A DNA stretch of 64,000 bases from Saxidomus purpurata (GCA_022818135.1 JAFMSR010000009.1:19193779-19257778), one strand, 5' to 3'; positions 48,436 through 59,751 are shown, counted from the stretch's first letter. The notes: generated from the letters alone by a model not told the origin. Made by a program: numbers and translations.

Positions 48436-49109
48436 AGGCAGTAGCAGTAGCTTAGCAGTAGGAAACCTGAAGTTGGCAGTAACACAGCAGTAGCAGTAGT
48501 TCAGCAGTAGCAGTAGCTTAGCAGTAGCAGTAGCAAAATGTGTAGGAAGTTAGCAGTAGCAGTGAGCAGTAGCAGTGAGCAGTACCTAAATTATAAAATG
48601 TGAAGTTGGCAGTAGCAGTAGCTTAGCAGTAACAGTAGCTTAGCAGTAGCAGTAGCTGAGCAGTAGCAGTAACACAGCAGTAACAGTAGATTGGCAGTAG
48701 CAGTAGCTTGACAGTAGCAGTAGCAAAATTATAAAACGTAAACAGTAGCAGTAGCTTAGCAGTAGCAGTAGCGCAGCAGTAGCAGTAGCACAGCAGTAGC
48801 AGTAGCAGTAGCACAGCAGTAGCAGTAGCAGTAGCAGTAGCAGTAGCAAAGCAGTAGCAGTAGCTGAGCAATAGCAGTAGCAGTAGCAGTAGCTTAGCAG
48901 TAGCAGTAGCAGTAGCTGAGCAGTAGCAGTAGCACAGCAATAGCAGTAGCTCATTAGTAGCAGTAGCACAACAGTAGCAGTAGCTGAGCAGTAGCAGTAG
49001 CTTAGCAGTAGCAGTAGATTAGCAATAGCAGTAGCTGAGCAGTAGCAGTAGCAGTATCAAAGCAGTAGCAGTAGCACAGCAGTAGCAGTAGCTTAGCAGT
49101 AGTAGTAGC
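48436..49109 (+). repeat. GCAGTA hexamer array with interspersed spacers
   Basis: GCAGTAGCAGTAGC units are broken by spacers such as TTA, TGA and ACA. Twice (near 48590 and 48730) the array is split by a short AAATTATAAAA(T/C)GT sequence. The minus-strand ORFs (Leu-Leu-Tyr-Cys or Ala-Thr repeats) are artefacts. Confidence 0.93.
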
Positions 49110-49119
49110 TTTTAACTTT

Positions 49120-50680
49120 ATAAGCAATAATATGAAGTAAAACTCCCAAAATATGGCAGTTCTAAGTTAAAACGTTGCAGTTTATAAAAACTATAACATT
49201 TATTGCATAATAACAAACGGGATAGAGTAAATCAATCATTGTACATGTGCATGTATTAAGTGTTATGTTTCATAAAAAAAGAAGAAAAGGTTAACTGGTA
49301 CAGAATGGTGTTTTCTAAGGTTTTCTAAGGTTTTGTTTATGTTCCTTTAATTCTGCAATCGATGACCGACTGCTGGTCGAACACTCCCGAATGCTCCAGG
49401 TTATCGATAAGTTTCATGACTGTTCATTACTACGTAATTTAATAATATATTTCACTCTAATTTTCACTCTTCCCTATTTAACAGCGGAGATTTTCAGTTT
49501 TTTATTCAGCAATTCGTCAAGTACAAAATTAAATTGTTCTAAGAATCAGGATAAATTTACAAGACTTTCCGTCCTTGATTTCAGAGCTACATTTATATAC
49601 TTGCTACATTTAGAATTGATTTTTTTCTATGTAGATATTTACAATTTACAATGATACAAAGATGTGCATACTGGGCCATGATGTACAAATGTATTTCTTT
49701 CCCAATAATTGGTTTCTTATATTAGAGTAGAATGAACAGCACAATAAAAAGTGATATATTGATTCTATCCTATTAATAATATCATTTAGGAATAGGTGTT
49801 AATTTGTAAGACATAAAATATGTATGTATTTTATTTCGATTCTACAGCGGACTTTTTCGTTGTTGTTGACTAAAAACCAATCGCCTTCGGATATGTTTTG
49901 ATAATTTCTTTCATATCCGTTACAAATCACTGCGCAACCTCTCGTACCTTCATGGCAGCTAATACATTTTGACAATTGCCAAAATGTAGTATCGAGCCCA
50001 TAGATGTAAAGGTACGATCTACGACATGATTTGTAGTCTAAACATATATATTACATGTTTCGATGGTTGCCTTTTGCAGTATCGGAATATCAGTGGAACA
50101 TTTAGCATTAGTCACCGTCAGAAAATGTCGCTGCCCGATTTCCTTTTGTCAAATTACTGTATAAATTAAATCTTATTCCGCCGACTTACCTCGGCACTGG
50201 AGCGGTCTACTTAAAAAGTACAAAAAACACACATGACCTCGAAATCGAACTGTATAATACATCAAGTAATTTTTAGAGCAATCAAGCAATTGCATCTTCA
50301 TATTTGAATATTGACAGTTTGTAATATGATGCTGGAACTCAAAATATATATTTTATTCGATATAAAGCTGAAAAGGTAATACATGTTTATCAGTGGGAAA
50401 GAACTATTAAACAACCTCGAGGTTAAGAGGCTTTTTTTCTTCTATCAATGTGCATATATGCTTAACAAAACTTGTGACCATGAACACACACTGTCAGACG
50501 TATCAGTGAGGGCACTAGGCAATATTGGCCACTTTAGAAATGATACTTAATTCAAATTTTAACGATTTTGAAAGTGAAACGTTTAACCCTTCATCTGATT
50601 CTTTACTTATAAAATGTGTGTTGTGTGCGTTTCACTGTTATAAAACGGCCGTATGTGCTTTAATTTTTTTGTTTTTAAAA
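49120..50680. other. Intergenic; nothing recognised
   Basis: No ORF with domain similarity. The 87-codon plus ORF at 49391 is low complexity and not supported. Confidence 0.4.
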
Positions 50681-50689
50681 GAAAAAAAA

Positions 50690-50733
50690 TAAACCCCCCC
50701 CGGGGGGGGTAAAAAAAACCCCCCACCAACCCC

Positions 50734-50764
<31 letters not shown>

Positions 50765-50782
50765 AAAGGGGGGGAAAAAAAA

Positions 50783-50820
<38 letters not shown>
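50690..50820. repeat. Poly-C/poly-A homopolymer patch, probable assembly or sequencing artefact
   Basis: Runs of C, A and G only, including more than 30 consecutive C at 50787-50820. The boundaries to normal sequence are abrupt. The Gly/Phe ORFs on the minus strand come from this patch. Confidence 0.8.
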
Positions 50821-50822
<2 letters not shown>

Positions 50823-50829
50823 ACTGAAT

Positions 50830-51598
50830 ACTGTTAAAACGACCGTTAAACCTCGAACAAACAAACACAATGGTCCAGAACTAGTTCTTTCATAATTTTG
50901 TCTTCGGGGTTATGTTGATAAAAGGCAGAACGTTATTTCTGAAAAATCAATTTTTGACTATCATTCGACATAATATTTCTTATAGTAGATAAATTCGGAT
51001 ATACATGACTTGTACATGTGCATAGCGTGTGTGGGGGTCTTGTAAAACACAACAGACACTTTTCCAAAATGTACGAGGTGCATGAAAAGTTTGTAACTTG
51101 ATAACAGAACGCAGTTTTGTTACTGATACAAGTATCTTAGAAAACAGCAACTTTTCATTGACGATTACAAGGAATATAATTGAACAACAAGTTCATCAAA
51201 ATCAAAAATGCTGATGATTGCCGTCAGCCGAGTGTTCTACTTCAGTATGAATAGTAGAAAACTGTTGACACCAAGATGAAGAGTGGTCTGTTGACACCAA
51301 GATGAATAGAATTTTATCAAGGTCCGTCCATGAGAGCATTTGTGTTAGCGTATGTTCGTGGATGAGACCACGGCATATCTCCCATCATGCCTATATTACC
51401 GAAATGAGCTTTTTGGAGTCAAAAGTCAATAGTTGCCAAAATTGTTTTGATTGGTTGCCGAAAGTGGGTCAACCGCGGCAAACATTGAAATCTGTTTGTG
51501 CGGTTGATCCAGATAGTAATAGCAGTTCTGAATGTGGTAATCCGGAAAGTACCGTTTGTAATGGGATATACCCAATCCCTTATACTAATGTCTGGTAT
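50830..51598. other. Left flank of the LTR element; no gene supported
   Basis: A 21-bp direct repeat (GTTGACACCAAGATGAAGA-like) occurs at 51267 and 51293. The 117-codon ORF at 51302 runs across the insertion junction into the LTR, so it cannot be an old gene as written. Confidence 0.4.
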
Positions 51599-51602
51599 AT
51601 AG
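51599..51602 (+). repeat. Target-site duplication, left (ATAG)
   Basis: ATAG directly before the left LTR; the partner is at 60605-60608. Confidence 0.8.
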
Positions 51603-52153
51603 TGTTAGGATGGACCGAGACCTTTAAATATCAAAGAAAGATTCAATACATGTAGATCTACACAATATTTATTTTTCAATCAACCGTGTGTAACGTTATA
51701 TAACATAATCTACATAAACAATTTCTCAAAATAAACTTAGTACCTGCAACTTTGTTTTCTGAACTGATCTATTCATTATAAATCTTTATCTTTATCTTTT
51801 CATCTATCTATATCATTCTCCAAACGCAAACTCTCTCTTGTTTTAAAATTCGGACCTATTTATAGTGACCGTTATTGTTTACATGACGTAAAAGTGAAAG
51901 TAGGATTTCCCGCAAAACTGGGTCGATGTGACGTCATACGCTAACAAAATGGCGGAATAAATTATCTGTTACAGGAGCAATATTTAAACAATAAATACAA
52001 AGTTAACAGTGATTATATTAAATAGTTATTATGGACATTACTTAAAGGTAATTGATTATATTCTTATACATAAGTAATCGTAATATGTTAAACCGAATAT
52101 GTATTATTTTTGAATGAAAACACTATATAACGTGGGTGGAGAACAGCATATCA
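51603..52153 (-). repeat. 3' LTR (551 bp)
   Basis: Starts TGTTAGGATGGACCGAG and ends GAACAGCATATCA on the plus strand, with TG…CA ends. Equal to 60054-60604 at an offset of 8451. The AATAAA used to end the transcript is at 51668-51673 (minus strand). Confidence 0.95.
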
Positions 52154-52170
52154 CTACCCCCACCCTTCAA
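52154..52170 (-). promoter_or_regulatory. Polypurine tract
   Basis: The minus strand reads TTGAAGGGTGGGGGTAG immediately before the 3' LTR. A perfect 8-bp hairpin (AAGAATTG-TCC-CAATTCTT, 52169-52187) lies just upstream of it in the transcript sense. Confidence 0.75.
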
Positions 52171-52762
52171 GAATTGTCCCAATTCTTAAAACAGGTAAGA
52201 TATACTTAGAACATTACTATTTAACATTAAAATGAAAACAATTTAAAATACATATTATAACAACATTGCAACATAAATATTTGGCACTACTAGAACAAGT
52301 GTCAAAATATTCATTAGCACTAATTAAAGTGTTCTGTTATTCATCATACATATATTTGCACTACTTAAAGTGTCATGTAATTCATGTATATATATTTGCA
52401 CTACTTAAAGTGTTTTCTTCTTCTTTTTTTTTAAGTCATACACATCAATGTTAAATCACAAAATGCATTATAAAGTTTATGTCAGTGAAATGACTTTAAA
52501 ACATTGAAGACAGATACACTGATAACAGTACAGTACCTGACTTTAAATATGTCACAAAACTTATTTTTAAATTCTACTGTTTTCAGTTATTTATTTATTT
52601 TTATCATTTTTTTTTTTTTTTTAGAATGAATAATGATGGTCTGTATGAGTCTCCGTGTAAAGGTGTTGTTGTTGATCAGTTTTCAAGGATGTAACAGTTT
52701 TCTGCAAAAAGGTATCAATTCATAATTTATCTGTTTTCCATTTTTAGAATAATATTTCAGTT

Positions 52763-54118
52763 TTATTCCATTCTATATTTTTTCACAATGGTTATTATTT
52801 CATATTCATAATTTTCACTCTCCAAAAATTCTTTTTCAATTTTTTCACACACCAGTTTTCTTTTTCTATTTCTCCTGTTTTCCTTCAATGTCTCTATTCT
52901 TTCTGAATTTATCAATTCTTCTTGTTCTTTGCTACTATCAAGTTTCATTTCAATATCTTTATTTACTTTCTTTGTAATTTCTTGTTTCTTTTTCTCTATT
53001 CTCAGTTTGTTTTCTTTTTCAGTTTTTCCTTCATTCTTTTTACTCTCCTCTTTATTTCTCTTCACCTCAACTTTTTGTTTATCTTCCTTTTCTTTTTCTT
53101 CTTTATCTTTTGTATGTTTGTCTTCTTTCTTTTGTTTCTCTTCCTCCTTTTGTTTTTTCTCCTTCTCCTCTTTTTCCTTCCTCTGTTTTTCGTCTTTCTT
53201 TTGTTTAGCCTCCTTTTGTTTTTCTTCCTCTTCCTTCTGTCTTTTGTTTTCATCATCCTTCTGCTTCTTTTCTTTCTCGTCTTTTTCCTTACTTTCTTTT
53301 TCTTCTTTCAACTTTTTCTGTTTTTCCTCATTTTGTCTTTTCTCTTTCTCCTCTTTTTCCTTTCTCTCTTTTTCTTCTTTCAATTTTTTCAGTCTTTCCT
53401 CCTCTTTTTCCTTTCTCTCTTTTTCTTCTTTCAACTTTTTCTGTCTTTCCTCCTCTTTTTCCTTTCTCTCTTTCTCTTCTTTCAACTTTTTCTGTCTTTC
53501 CTCCTCTTTTTCCTTTCTCTCTTTTTCTTCTTTCAATTTTTTCAGTCTTTCCTCCTCTTTTTCCTTTCCTTCTTCTTTCTTTCTTCTTTCATCTTCCATA
53601 TCCCTTCTTTTCTGTTCATCTTTCTTTTTCTCAAACTCATCTATCTCATACATCTTTACCTCCTTTAAGAAACTATCCTCCTGAAAATTCTCAAAATCAC
53701 TATCTGTCAAACATAAATCTCTTTCCACATCTTTCTCATCCTCACTACTGCTCTCACTTTCACTACTACTGTCACTGCTTTCAATACTCAAACTCTTCTC
53801 CCTCCTTCTTCCTGGTAGTATGGGTCTTGTCTGTTTTCGTTTTGTTACCTGTTCCATATCTATACAATACTTTTTTTCTGCCTTTGTCATGAAATCATCT
53901 AGTTGCTTTTCTGCTGCCTCTCCTTTTACCCCAGTTATCTGATTAAACATGTAATAATCGACCTTGTTCGCTCTACATTGATGAGGGTTATCATTTCTCC
54001 TAAAAATCTTTTTACATCTTCTGCATTTAAAACTTATTCCACTGTGCTGTTCACGCAAATGTGCCATGCAGGGCTTTCTAGCCGGAAAATATAAATCTTC
54101 ACATAGACCACACTGATA
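52763..54118 (-). CDS. Third ORF of the LTR retrotransposon: zinc fingers plus Lys/Glu coiled coil, spliced start
   Basis: The first ATG (54065-54067) would cut a zinc finger in half. The open frame continues upstream to an acceptor (GTTTATTTACAG, exon begins 54118), and the 17 extra codons complete a C2H2 finger (CGLCEDLYFP…HLREQH). A second finger-like unit follows (CRRCKKIF…HQC). Then come a Ser/Glu-rich acidic region and about 200 residues of repeats of the form EERKEKEEERQKKLKE, predicted as a long charged helix. 451 codons from the acceptor. It stands where env stands in errantivirus-like elements but has no signal peptide, membrane segment or Env-like motif. A role in nucleic-acid binding or Gag assembly is speculation. 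The long plus-strand ORFs opposite it (Phe/Leu/Ser-rich) are shadows. Confidence 0.8.
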   Translation of the reverse strand, partial: YQCGLCEDLYFPARKPCMAHLREQHSGISFKCRRCKKIFRRNDNPHQCRANKVDYYMFNQITGVKGEAAEKQLDDFMTKAEKKYCIDMEQVTKRKQTRPILPGRRREKSLSIESSDSSSESESSSEDEKDVERDLCLTDSDFENFQEDSFLKEVKMYEIDEFEKKKDEQKRRDMEDERRKKEEGKEKEEERLKKLKEEKERKEKEEERQKKLKEEKERKEKEEERQKKLKEEKERKEKEEERLKKLKEEKERKEKEEKEKRQNEEKQKKLKEEKESKEKDEKEKKQKDDENKRQKEEEEKQKEAKQKKDEKQRKEKEEKEKKQKEEEKQKKEDKHTKDKEEKEKEDKQKVEVKRNKEESKKNEGKTEKENKLRIEKKKQEITKKVNKDIEMKLDSSKEQEELINSERIETLKENRRNRKRKLVCEKIEKEFLESENYEYEIITIVKKYRME

Positions 54119-54274
54119 CTGTAAATAAACAAAGATATCATATTCAATTTTTGTTTTTGTTTGTTTGTTTGTTTGTTTTGTTTTATCTTATACTATGGAG
54201 TGTGTAACTTTTTTTTTAATTTATAAACTAAAAACAACAATCATCAAGTACTGTTATAACCAATTCTTTATGCA

Positions 54275-57200
54275 TTAAAACCAACTGGGTCTGTTTTCCC
54301 CAGTGTAGTTTTTCAGTTTATCATGATGAACAATTTTCTGTTTTGAACGAGCATTTGTTTGAATTCTGTATAATACATCGTTAACTTTTGTTATCACTTT
54401 ACATGGCCCAATCCAAGGCCTTTGAAACTTAGGACTCAGACCTCGTTTTCTTATCGGACAGTAATACCATACTGCATCACCCTCCTTGTAAGTTTTATAC
54501 TTTAGGTTTACATCATAGTTTGTTTTCATACTTTTTCTGGCACTGTCCATGTTTTTCCTAGCCAACTCTTGGACTTTTTGTAACCTGTTTTCTAATTCAT
54601 AAACATAACTCCCTTTGTTTACAACATTATTCCCTTCATCTATTTCAGGACTACCAAAAATCAAGTCAATTGGTAGCCTCAATTCTCTACCTATTTGTAA
54701 CATAGATGGCGTGAACCCAGTGGATGCTTGAACCGAAGACCTGTAAGCTAACATTACAAGATCTACATGCTCATCCCAGTCTTTCTGATTCACAGACACA
54801 TAAGGAGTAAGCATTTTAATTATGGTTGAATTGTGTTTTTCTATAAAACCATTCCCCTGGGGGTGAAAACTTGACGAGCGAGTCTTTTCTATTCCTAGTA
54901 ATTTACACATACTTAAAAATAATTTTGATTCAAATGTTTTTCCTTGATCTGTGTGACAGATAAGAGGGCAACCCCATTTACTAATGTATTGATCAACTAA
55001 AACCTTAGCTACTGTTGATGCTTCTAAATTTGGCAAACTATAACATTCAGTCCATTTACTGAACAAATCCCCTACAACCATCAGATATCTATTTCCCTTA
55101 TTGCTCAACACAAATGGACCCATAAAATCAATTGCAATCCTCTCATTTGGGGCTCCTACATTGTAAGTTTGTAGTGGTGCTTTGGATTTTCTGAGTGTAC
55201 CTCTACGACTATTACATACATCACATTTACGACTCCAGTGCTCAACATCTTTTCTCAGTGCAAACCAAAAGAACCTCTCTTTAACTTTTCCTAAGGTTTT
55301 CTTAACACCTAAATGTGCACCACTTTTCCCATCATGCAACTGCTGTAACACAAGACTTCTATGAGACTTTGGGACAAGTAGTAACAACCTGAAAGAGCTA
55401 CCATCCTCACTTTCCCATTTTCTGTACAAAATATTGTTTTTTAAGACCAAGGAATCTAAACGCGCCCAATAATACTTAAGTTCTGTATCAAATTTGGAAA
55501 CCTCCTGCCAATCAGGTTTCACACCATTTACAACCATATCTTTAATTCGTTTAAGATTTATATCTTTATCCTGAATTTCTGTAACATTAATATCCTCACC
55601 TAGTAAACCAATATCCTCTGAACTTATTGATGATGTATTATCATCAGAACTTGTACTAGGCACATTCACAGAACAATTATCACAATCTGTACTGAGTGAA
55701 ATCTCTAAATTTTTATTATGACCTGTACCTGGTGCAATCACAGAACTTATCAAAACAGCATCTTTAACCTCTGTTTGACAAGAAATCTTTTCTGCTTGTG
55801 CATCATTGTTCACAATATTTGGAATGTCAATTGGACTACAATCTAGATTACGGCCAACAGTACATGTACTTGCATTGACCCTCATTGTAACCTGATTTTC
55901 ACTTCCAATATCATTTTTCCAGCAATGTTTATCTTTTCGGGATATTGTCAAATCTGGTAACAATCTAAGTAATGAATTAAAGTACCACCCTAAAAATACC
56001 ATTAACATTCCCACCATCATTGGAATATTTACACTGAACAAATTTAAAATCAACAGGCAAGCAAGGGAAACAAATAGTTGAAAACCCTCCTCAGTATTAT
56101 TGCAGTTGTCTCCCTTGGATTGCTCTTCAGTGACACTAGCCACAGAAATTTTCTCGCTCTCATTTAACTCAACTTTCTTACAATATTTACAATTACTGTC
56201 AATACATGGCCGTCTTGATAATGCATCTGCATTAGAGTGTAATCTGCCAGATCTGTGTTCTATAGTAAAATCATATGCGCTTAGAAAACTTAGCCACCTG
56301 GCTAATTGCCCTTCAACATTTTTGAAATTTAGTAACCAAGTAAGACTTGAATGATCAGTCCTGACTATAACATGCCGGCCATACATGTAATGATGAAAAT
56401 GCTTTATCGCATTGATAATTGCTAGAAGCTCTCTTCTTGTTACACAGTATTGTCGTTCTGTCTTTGTGAAACATTTACTAAAGTACCCTATGACCTTTTC
56501 TTGACCATTAACTCTTTGTGATAAGACTGCACCTTGACCTACTAGGGATGCATCTGTATCCAGTATAAACTGATCATTTTCAGTAGGAAATGCCAAAATT
56601 GGAGAATTAATTAATGCTTTCTTTACTTTTTGAAAAGCAATATCACAATCATCAGTCCAAATGAATTTACGACCATTTTCTGATAACTCATGTATAGGTT
56701 TTGCAATAGTAGCAAACCGGTATACATAGTTTCTGTAGTAACTAGCTAGAGAAATAAAACTTCTGGCCTCTTTAGCATTTCTAGGTGTTGGCCAGGTTTT
56801 AATGGAATTAATCTTTCTCGGATCAGTGCCAACACCATTTTCACTTATTGTATGACCAAGGAAAGTCACCTCTTTTTGAAATAAAACACATTTCTTAGAA
56901 TTCAGTTTCAGATTTGCATCTTTCAACCTTTGAAATACTAATTCAAGATTCTCAAGTTGTTGTGAAAAAGTTTTAGAGTGACAAATGATGTCATCGAGGT
57001 AAATGATGACTGTATTCCACAGTAAACCAGAGAAAACTGACTGCATAAGACGAGTAAATGTTGCTGGTGCATTACAAAGACCAAAAGCAAGGCGTTTCCA
57101 TTGCCACTGCTCTCCACCAGGAATTGAAAATGCTGTCTTATGTCTATCTTTATCATCTATATCAAGCTGCCAATAACCTGACTTCATGTCTAAACAAGAC

Positions 57201-58434
57201 CACCACTTTGAACCAGACAATGCTTCAATGCTATCATCAATTCTAGGTAATGCTTGTGAATCCTTGATAGTTACCTCATTTAAACCACGAAAATCACAAC
57301 AAAATCTTATACTCTTGTCAGCTTTAGTAACTAAAACAATAGGGCTATTCCAAGGACTTTGAGGACATTTTTCAATAATACCCTCGCGCTCCATTTTATT
57401 AATTTCCTCCTCCGCAACCTTACGCTTAGCCAAGGGAATACGATATGGATACTTTTTGACAGGTTTTGCATTACCAGTGTCGATTGAGTGTGTAATAACC
57501 TTTGAATGACCAATGTCACTGGAACTTTTACAAAATACATTTTGATGTTTGATCAAAAATGATTTTAGCTTTTCTTTTTGTGTAATATCAAGATTTTTAC
57601 AAGATTTTTCAAATAAATCTGTCAAATGCTCAGGCAATACATCATTTTCTTTTAAATTTTCTGACTGCAGATGACTAACAGTTTGACTTTCAACTAGCTT
57701 AACTGGTTCTAATTTTGCTGTCATGGTATCCTTGTAAATTTTTATTGATTTGCCTGAAAAATTGGCCAACCTAATTGGAACCTGACCTGATTTTGGATCA
57801 ACTAGCACCTTTGCAACTAAAACACCTGTTTTCTCAACAAAATCGGATGACCCTTCCACCAAACAACTACCAGACTTGTCAACATGATCTAGAAGTTTAC
57901 CTTGTACTACAACCTCAGAATTTGGTTCAATTACAACATTTTCAGAAATAGCAATTCTGCAACAGTTTGATACGTGTGCATTTTTCATGTAACAAGGAAT
58001 TTTATCACCTTTTACCATCATGTATTGCTTACTAATTATCAAATCACATCCATGAGCCCTCATAAAATCAATACCAAGGATAGCTTCCTGAACTATGTCT
58101 GCAATTAACATCTCATGTTGAAACTTATGACCACCTAAACAAATTTCCATAATTGCTTTACCCAGAAAAGGTTTGCTCTCTCCAGTAACTGTACAAAGCA
58201 TTGTTGTGACTGGCAGAATTTCTGGTTTTGTATCATTTACCCATTTATCTATGATTTTGCTACTTATTATAGAAACATTCGCACCAGAATCACACAAACA
58301 AGAAACTATGTTTTCATTTATCAAACTATCACAAAAATATCCATTCTGTTTTCCTAAACTATCAATCTGAATACGTTCGGACCTTACATTCTGTTTGGTC
58401 TGGTTGTGGTCCCCCAACTCGACCTTTGCCCGTT
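54275..58434 (-). CDS. pol: Pol polyprotein: protease, reverse transcriptase, RNase H, integrase
   Basis: About 1386 codons, read by frameshift from gag; counted below from the TTG at 58417. Retropepsin active site CDSGANVSII at about 41-50. Reverse transcriptase about 320-510 with FCCDFRGLN, LDMKSGYWQ, LAFGLCNAPATF and catalytic YLDD (about 472). RNase H with DTDASLVGQGA (about 618) and RRELLA. Integrase with the zinc-binding HDGKSGAH…CDVC (from about 1026), IDFMGPF, HTDQGKTF and FHPQGNGFIEKHN, then a GPY/F-like IGPCKV near 1333. No chromodomain is evident. Between RNase H and integrase lies a spacer of about 275 residues with a strongly hydrophobic stretch (about 777-817). All catalytic residues I can check are present. 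Confidence 0.95.
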
Positions 58435-59751
58435 TCCCGCTTTCCTGTTAAATTGGTTATTCTGAGCATTAGCAAAGCTGAAATTTCTATTTTGATTTCC
58501 ATTACCATTATACCTATTTTTGTTTTGGTAAGACCAGTTATTATTGAACCCTTTCCTGTAATTTTGACTACTGCCCAATCTATATTGCCCTGGTTGATTA
58601 TTTTGCGTATATCGATAATTTTGTATGTTATTATGTGGCCTATATGTTTGATCATACTGTGGCCTTGTACCTTTTGACTGTGAGTCTAGCTTCTCTACCC
58701 TCTCTGATAACTTATCTATCTTTTCAAGAACATTTTCTAACCCAGACTTTGTTTTGGAATGATCGTACCCAGTGTAAGCATTTACAGGTTGAACCCGTTG
58801 CTTATCAGCCAATTTATGTGTTTCTAACCTGACTGCAATTGTTTCAGCATCTGACATAGACTTTGGACAACATTCTCTAAGACGCAACCTAGTGTCTGAA
58901 TCATCCAGACTATCAATAAAATGATCTAATGCCAAAATTTCAACAAGTTCAGAATTTGCATCTGGATATGCCTGTCTAGTCAGCTTTTTAACATGTTGAG
59001 CTAATTCAGAAATAGATTGATCTTTTCCCCTAGAAATAGATTTTAGCTGTGACCTAAAAATTTCAGCTTTATTTCTAGTACCAAATCTTGCCTTCAGTAC
59101 CTCAACCAAACTACCATAATCTCTTTTCTGTAACTCTGAAAGTTCACTCAAAAGTGACCTAGCAATTCCTGTAAGACTACTTGCCAAATACAAGGATTTT
59201 GCTTGATAATTCCAGTTATTTATTTCTGAAACTATGTCAAACTGATTCAGATATTCTGAGATGTCAGTAGATCCATCATATGTCTGAGGTTTCATTTTCA
59301 GATTATTTGTAGAATGAACAAAATAACTATTTGACTCATTTTGACTTGTGTTTGTATCTCTGTTTGAATGCATATCTGGCATTGAAAAATTTTGCCTTGG
59401 CCTAGTATCACTATTTCTACCATATAACCTTGGTTCACAATCCCTGAAGTTAAAATTAACTTCCGGGTCGGGATGTATCCTATCTGAAAATTTACCGTTT
59501 ACCGTGTATATATCTGTTTCTAGAGAATCCATTCTCTTTTGCATTTGATCATGTAACTGCTGCAATGTACTGGAAATGGAATTCATTTCTTTGGACATAA
59601 AACTCAGTCTATTTTCTAGTAATGAAATATTCTCGGGCAGTTCTCTAATAGGACTGCTAGTTCTATCACCACTTGCAACACTACCATTTTCCATGCTAGC
59701 CTCCAAATTTTCAGCAGTATCCATTATAATATTATATTTCTTCAATAACAT
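58384..59751 (-). CDS. gag: Gag polyprotein of the LTR retrotransposon
   Basis: About 455 codons from ATG 59749-59751; a second ATG at 59722-59724 (MDTAENLE) is also possible, and the frame extends a little further upstream from a TTG. The N-terminus has a coiled-coil-like segment (LENRLSFMSKEMNSI). The middle is a retrotransposon capsid domain (YDGSTDISEYLNQFD, NWNYQAKSLYLASSL). The C-terminus is rich in Asn, Arg, Gly and Tyr (NYRYTQNNQPGQYR) and has no CCHC zinc knuckle, so RNA binding probably relies on the basic tail. It ends in a frame different from pol, which overlaps its last 50 bases or so. Confidence 0.88.
   Translation of the reverse strand: MLLKKYNIIMDTAENLEASMENGSVASGDRTSSPIRELPENISLLENRLSFMSKEMNSISSTLQQLHDQMQKRMDSLETDIYTVNGKFSDRIHPDPEVNFNFRDCEPRLYGRNSDTRPRQNFSMPDMHSNRDTNTSQNESNSYFVHSTNNLKMKPQTYDGSTDISEYLNQFDIVSEINNWNYQAKSLYLASSLTGIARSLLSELSELQKRDYGSLVEVLKARFGTRNKAEIFRSQLKSISRGKDQSISELAQHVKKLTRQAYPDANSELVEILALDHFIDSLDDSDTRLRLRECCPKSMSDAETIAVRLETHKLADKQRVQPVNAYTGYDHSKTKSGLENVLEKIDKLSERVEKLDSQSKGTRPQYDQTYRPHNNIQNYRYTQNNQPGQYRLGSSQNYRKGFNNNWSYQNKNRYNGNGNQNRNFSFANAQNNQFNRKAGNGQRSSWGTTTRPNRM
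58432..58438 (-). promoter_or_regulatory. -1 ribosomal frameshift slippery site GGGAAAC
   Basis: In the gag frame the minus strand reads GCG GGA AAC GGG, a canonical X XXY YYZ heptamer (G GGA AAC) as used at the gag-pro junction of several retroviruses. A -1 slip enters the pol frame (CGG GCA AAG GTC…), which is open from there. No ATG starts pol, which supports frameshifting. A strong downstream pseudoknot is not obvious by eye (short GTTG/CAAC and GGTC/GACC stems only). Confidence 0.8.

Noticed and set aside
48623..48969. Leu/Tyr/Cys and Ala/Thr repeat ORFs
   Set aside because: Translations of the GCAGTA hexamer array.
50607..50870. Gly-rich ORFs
   Set aside because: Translations of the poly-C patch, a likely artefact.
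51302..51655. 117-codon ORF beside the retrotransposon
   Set aside because: It crosses the insertion junction into the LTR and has no recognisable domain.
52922..53684. Two plus-strand ORFs of about 250 codons rich in Phe, Leu and Ser
   Set aside because: They are complements of the Lys/Glu repeat region of the retrotransposon third ORF.
52763..54118. Third ORF as an envelope gene
   Set aside because: No signal peptide, transmembrane segment, cleavage site or cysteine pattern of Env; zinc fingers and a charged helix instead.
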